Positions 62,701-64,000 of a stretch of 64,000 bases of DNA are shown here, one piece after another; positions within the stretch are counted from its first letter, which is position 1; each line of letters starts with the position of its first letter. Source of the DNA: Chaunax sp. Z400. Lineage: Eukaryota > Chordata > Actinopteri > Lophiiformes > Chaunacidae. The stretch lies in contig CM075187.1 of NCBI GenBank assembly GCA_037577475.1, forward strand, positions 24,024,810-24,088,809, given 5' to 3'. The notes under the pieces were generated by a model. That model was not told the origin of the DNA. It did no database searches and was given only the letters and a program-made list of their open reading frames with translations. The translations under genes and the position numbers were made by a program.

Positions 62701-64000
62701 ATGGGTCTCCATGGTAACTGTGACCAAGCCTGCAGAAACCTAGGCACAGGGTTGGTGCTCTTTGGAGAAGTGCTGATGCCAGAGAGAATCTGTTTACTCA
62801 CACCAACAGGGAAGCAGCATACGCCTCAATAAAGCTGGAGATATGTTTATTATAATGGCCTCCTCTGTTGATAGGGCCAGCTTATTTACAGTGTTTACCC
62901 TGTGGGATCAGTGAAGGGGAAACTCTGTGTGTGTATGCAAAACATTGACTTTGCAGCGCTTGTAGTTGAAAAAGTTCTCTTGGCTCTGAAACATATATAT
63001 ATATCTTTGCATAAAATAAACATCCACTAATAAATAAAACACAAGCACTGAAAGTTATCTATTTTTTTCTTTGGTATTGTTTTGTATTTTGATGTTTTTT
63101 TAATGACAGTCCTCTGATTTCTTCTTCATGCCTGTCTTTTTTACACCACCAGTATTTGATCGTTTTCAAGTCTCGCCCACTGTTTCGGCGTAGAGACGAT
63201 GGGTTTAGGGCGATTTACATATCTGCATGCATAGACCAGACGTCTGCTCTGGAAACACAAGCACCCCCCTTATGGGTGGCAAGATTGAGTGTTTGTATTG
63301 AAAATAAATCCAAATGACTTGTCATCATGACGAGTGACAGAAAAAATGGGGAGAGAAAAATTGCAGCAAGCGTGGATGAGATCTTGTGCCATATGCATGA
63401 AACCCTGACGCTGAAGCATCTAAATGGAATTCAGACATCATTCATTTTATTATTTACACTTTCCCTTCTAACAAAGTCGTGATGTGCATGTGTTAGAAGA
63501 GAATACAACCTTTTAACATAATGTTAGTTTATTTTCTTGCTCAGATAATATAAGAAGAATTTGAATGAGGATTGAATAAGAGGCAGAATGTATAAACTGA
63601 ATCAGAAATCACATCAGAAAAGATAACACCCAACCCCAGGGTACACGTACGGGCCATCTGTGTTACCATTGACCTTGCTGAGTGATAGCAGAGGCCAGCC
63701 GTGTATACATCCATCCATCTCCATCAGTCTTCATCAGTCCTGCGCCAGTCAATTCATCCCAGCTGCTCTATTGTCGGCTGATGGCCACATGTCACAGTGA
63801 CCTTCACACCCACACATCTCCTGGTAAAGCAGCAGCACCCAGATCACAGTGACAGGCTGTCAGTCGACACACATGCAGACAGACCTCTGAATACTCACCG
63901 ACTTATTCTTTGAGCCTCTAATAATAAAAACTCTCCTCACTGCTGTCACTTGTCCATAGAGATAAGAATAGGAAACATTTCCTGATATGTAAAATCCCAC
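59763..64000 (+). other. arvcf intron, runs off the window
   Basis: No exon recognised; the family's next peptide (NVSS...R..LRECDGLVDAL) was not found in any frame. A degenerate GGGCTGGGCAATA-type dispersed repeat end is near 61517. Open frames at 61766-62014, 62088-62375 and 62423-62832 show no domain. Nothing else can be supported. Confidence 0.6.

Overview
The window is vertebrate nuclear DNA, almost certainly from a ray-finned fish and probably a percomorph. The evidence is long introns rich in CA/TG, TA and ATT microsatellites, a Tc1-type DNA transposon, a tRNA-derived SINE of a kind common in fish, LINE 3' tails, and vertebrate exons with GT-AG splice sites. It contains no operon, CRISPR array or prokaryotic feature.

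The only host gene I can support is arvcf, a delta-catenin / p120-family armadillo protein, on the + strand. Four internal exons are clear, and their splice phases chain together: 30987-31145, 37407-38047, 45890-46395 and 59579-59762. Together they encode about 496 residues: the stretch after the N-terminal coiled coil, the Tyr/Pro-rich head, and armadillo repeats 1 to about 4. The first coding exon(s), with the coiled coil, and the exons for the remaining armadillo repeats and C-terminus were not found. They lie outside the window or are too short to recognise. A fifth, candidate exon at 34954-35097 starts with the same phase and a variant of the same VTKxVK peptide as the next exon, and may be an undescribed alternative exon.

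Layout. 1-30986: non-coding, most likely a large upstream intron of arvcf. It holds a LINE 3' tail, a truncated Tc1-like end, microsatellites, a 30-bp minisatellite carrying a regularly spaced CCAAT motif, a SINE, and two copies of a ~530-bp segment. 30987-38047: exons around a 6.3-kb intron that contains a hAT-like non-autonomous element with an 8-bp target duplication, the candidate exon, and a perfect hairpin. 38048-45889: 7.8-kb intron with a reverse-oriented LINE 3' fragment. 45890-46395: the exon that starts the armadillo domain. 46396-59578: 13.2-kb intron with a complete, apparently intact Tc1-like transposon (55808-57412) on the opposite strand and a perfect 21-bp-arm hairpin. 59579-59762: exon for armadillo repeats 3-4. 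59763-64000: intron, nothing recognised beyond repeat traces.

Most open frames over 60 codons here are chance frames, microsatellite translations or antisense shadows. Repeat family names come from recognised sequence features only; no database search was possible.
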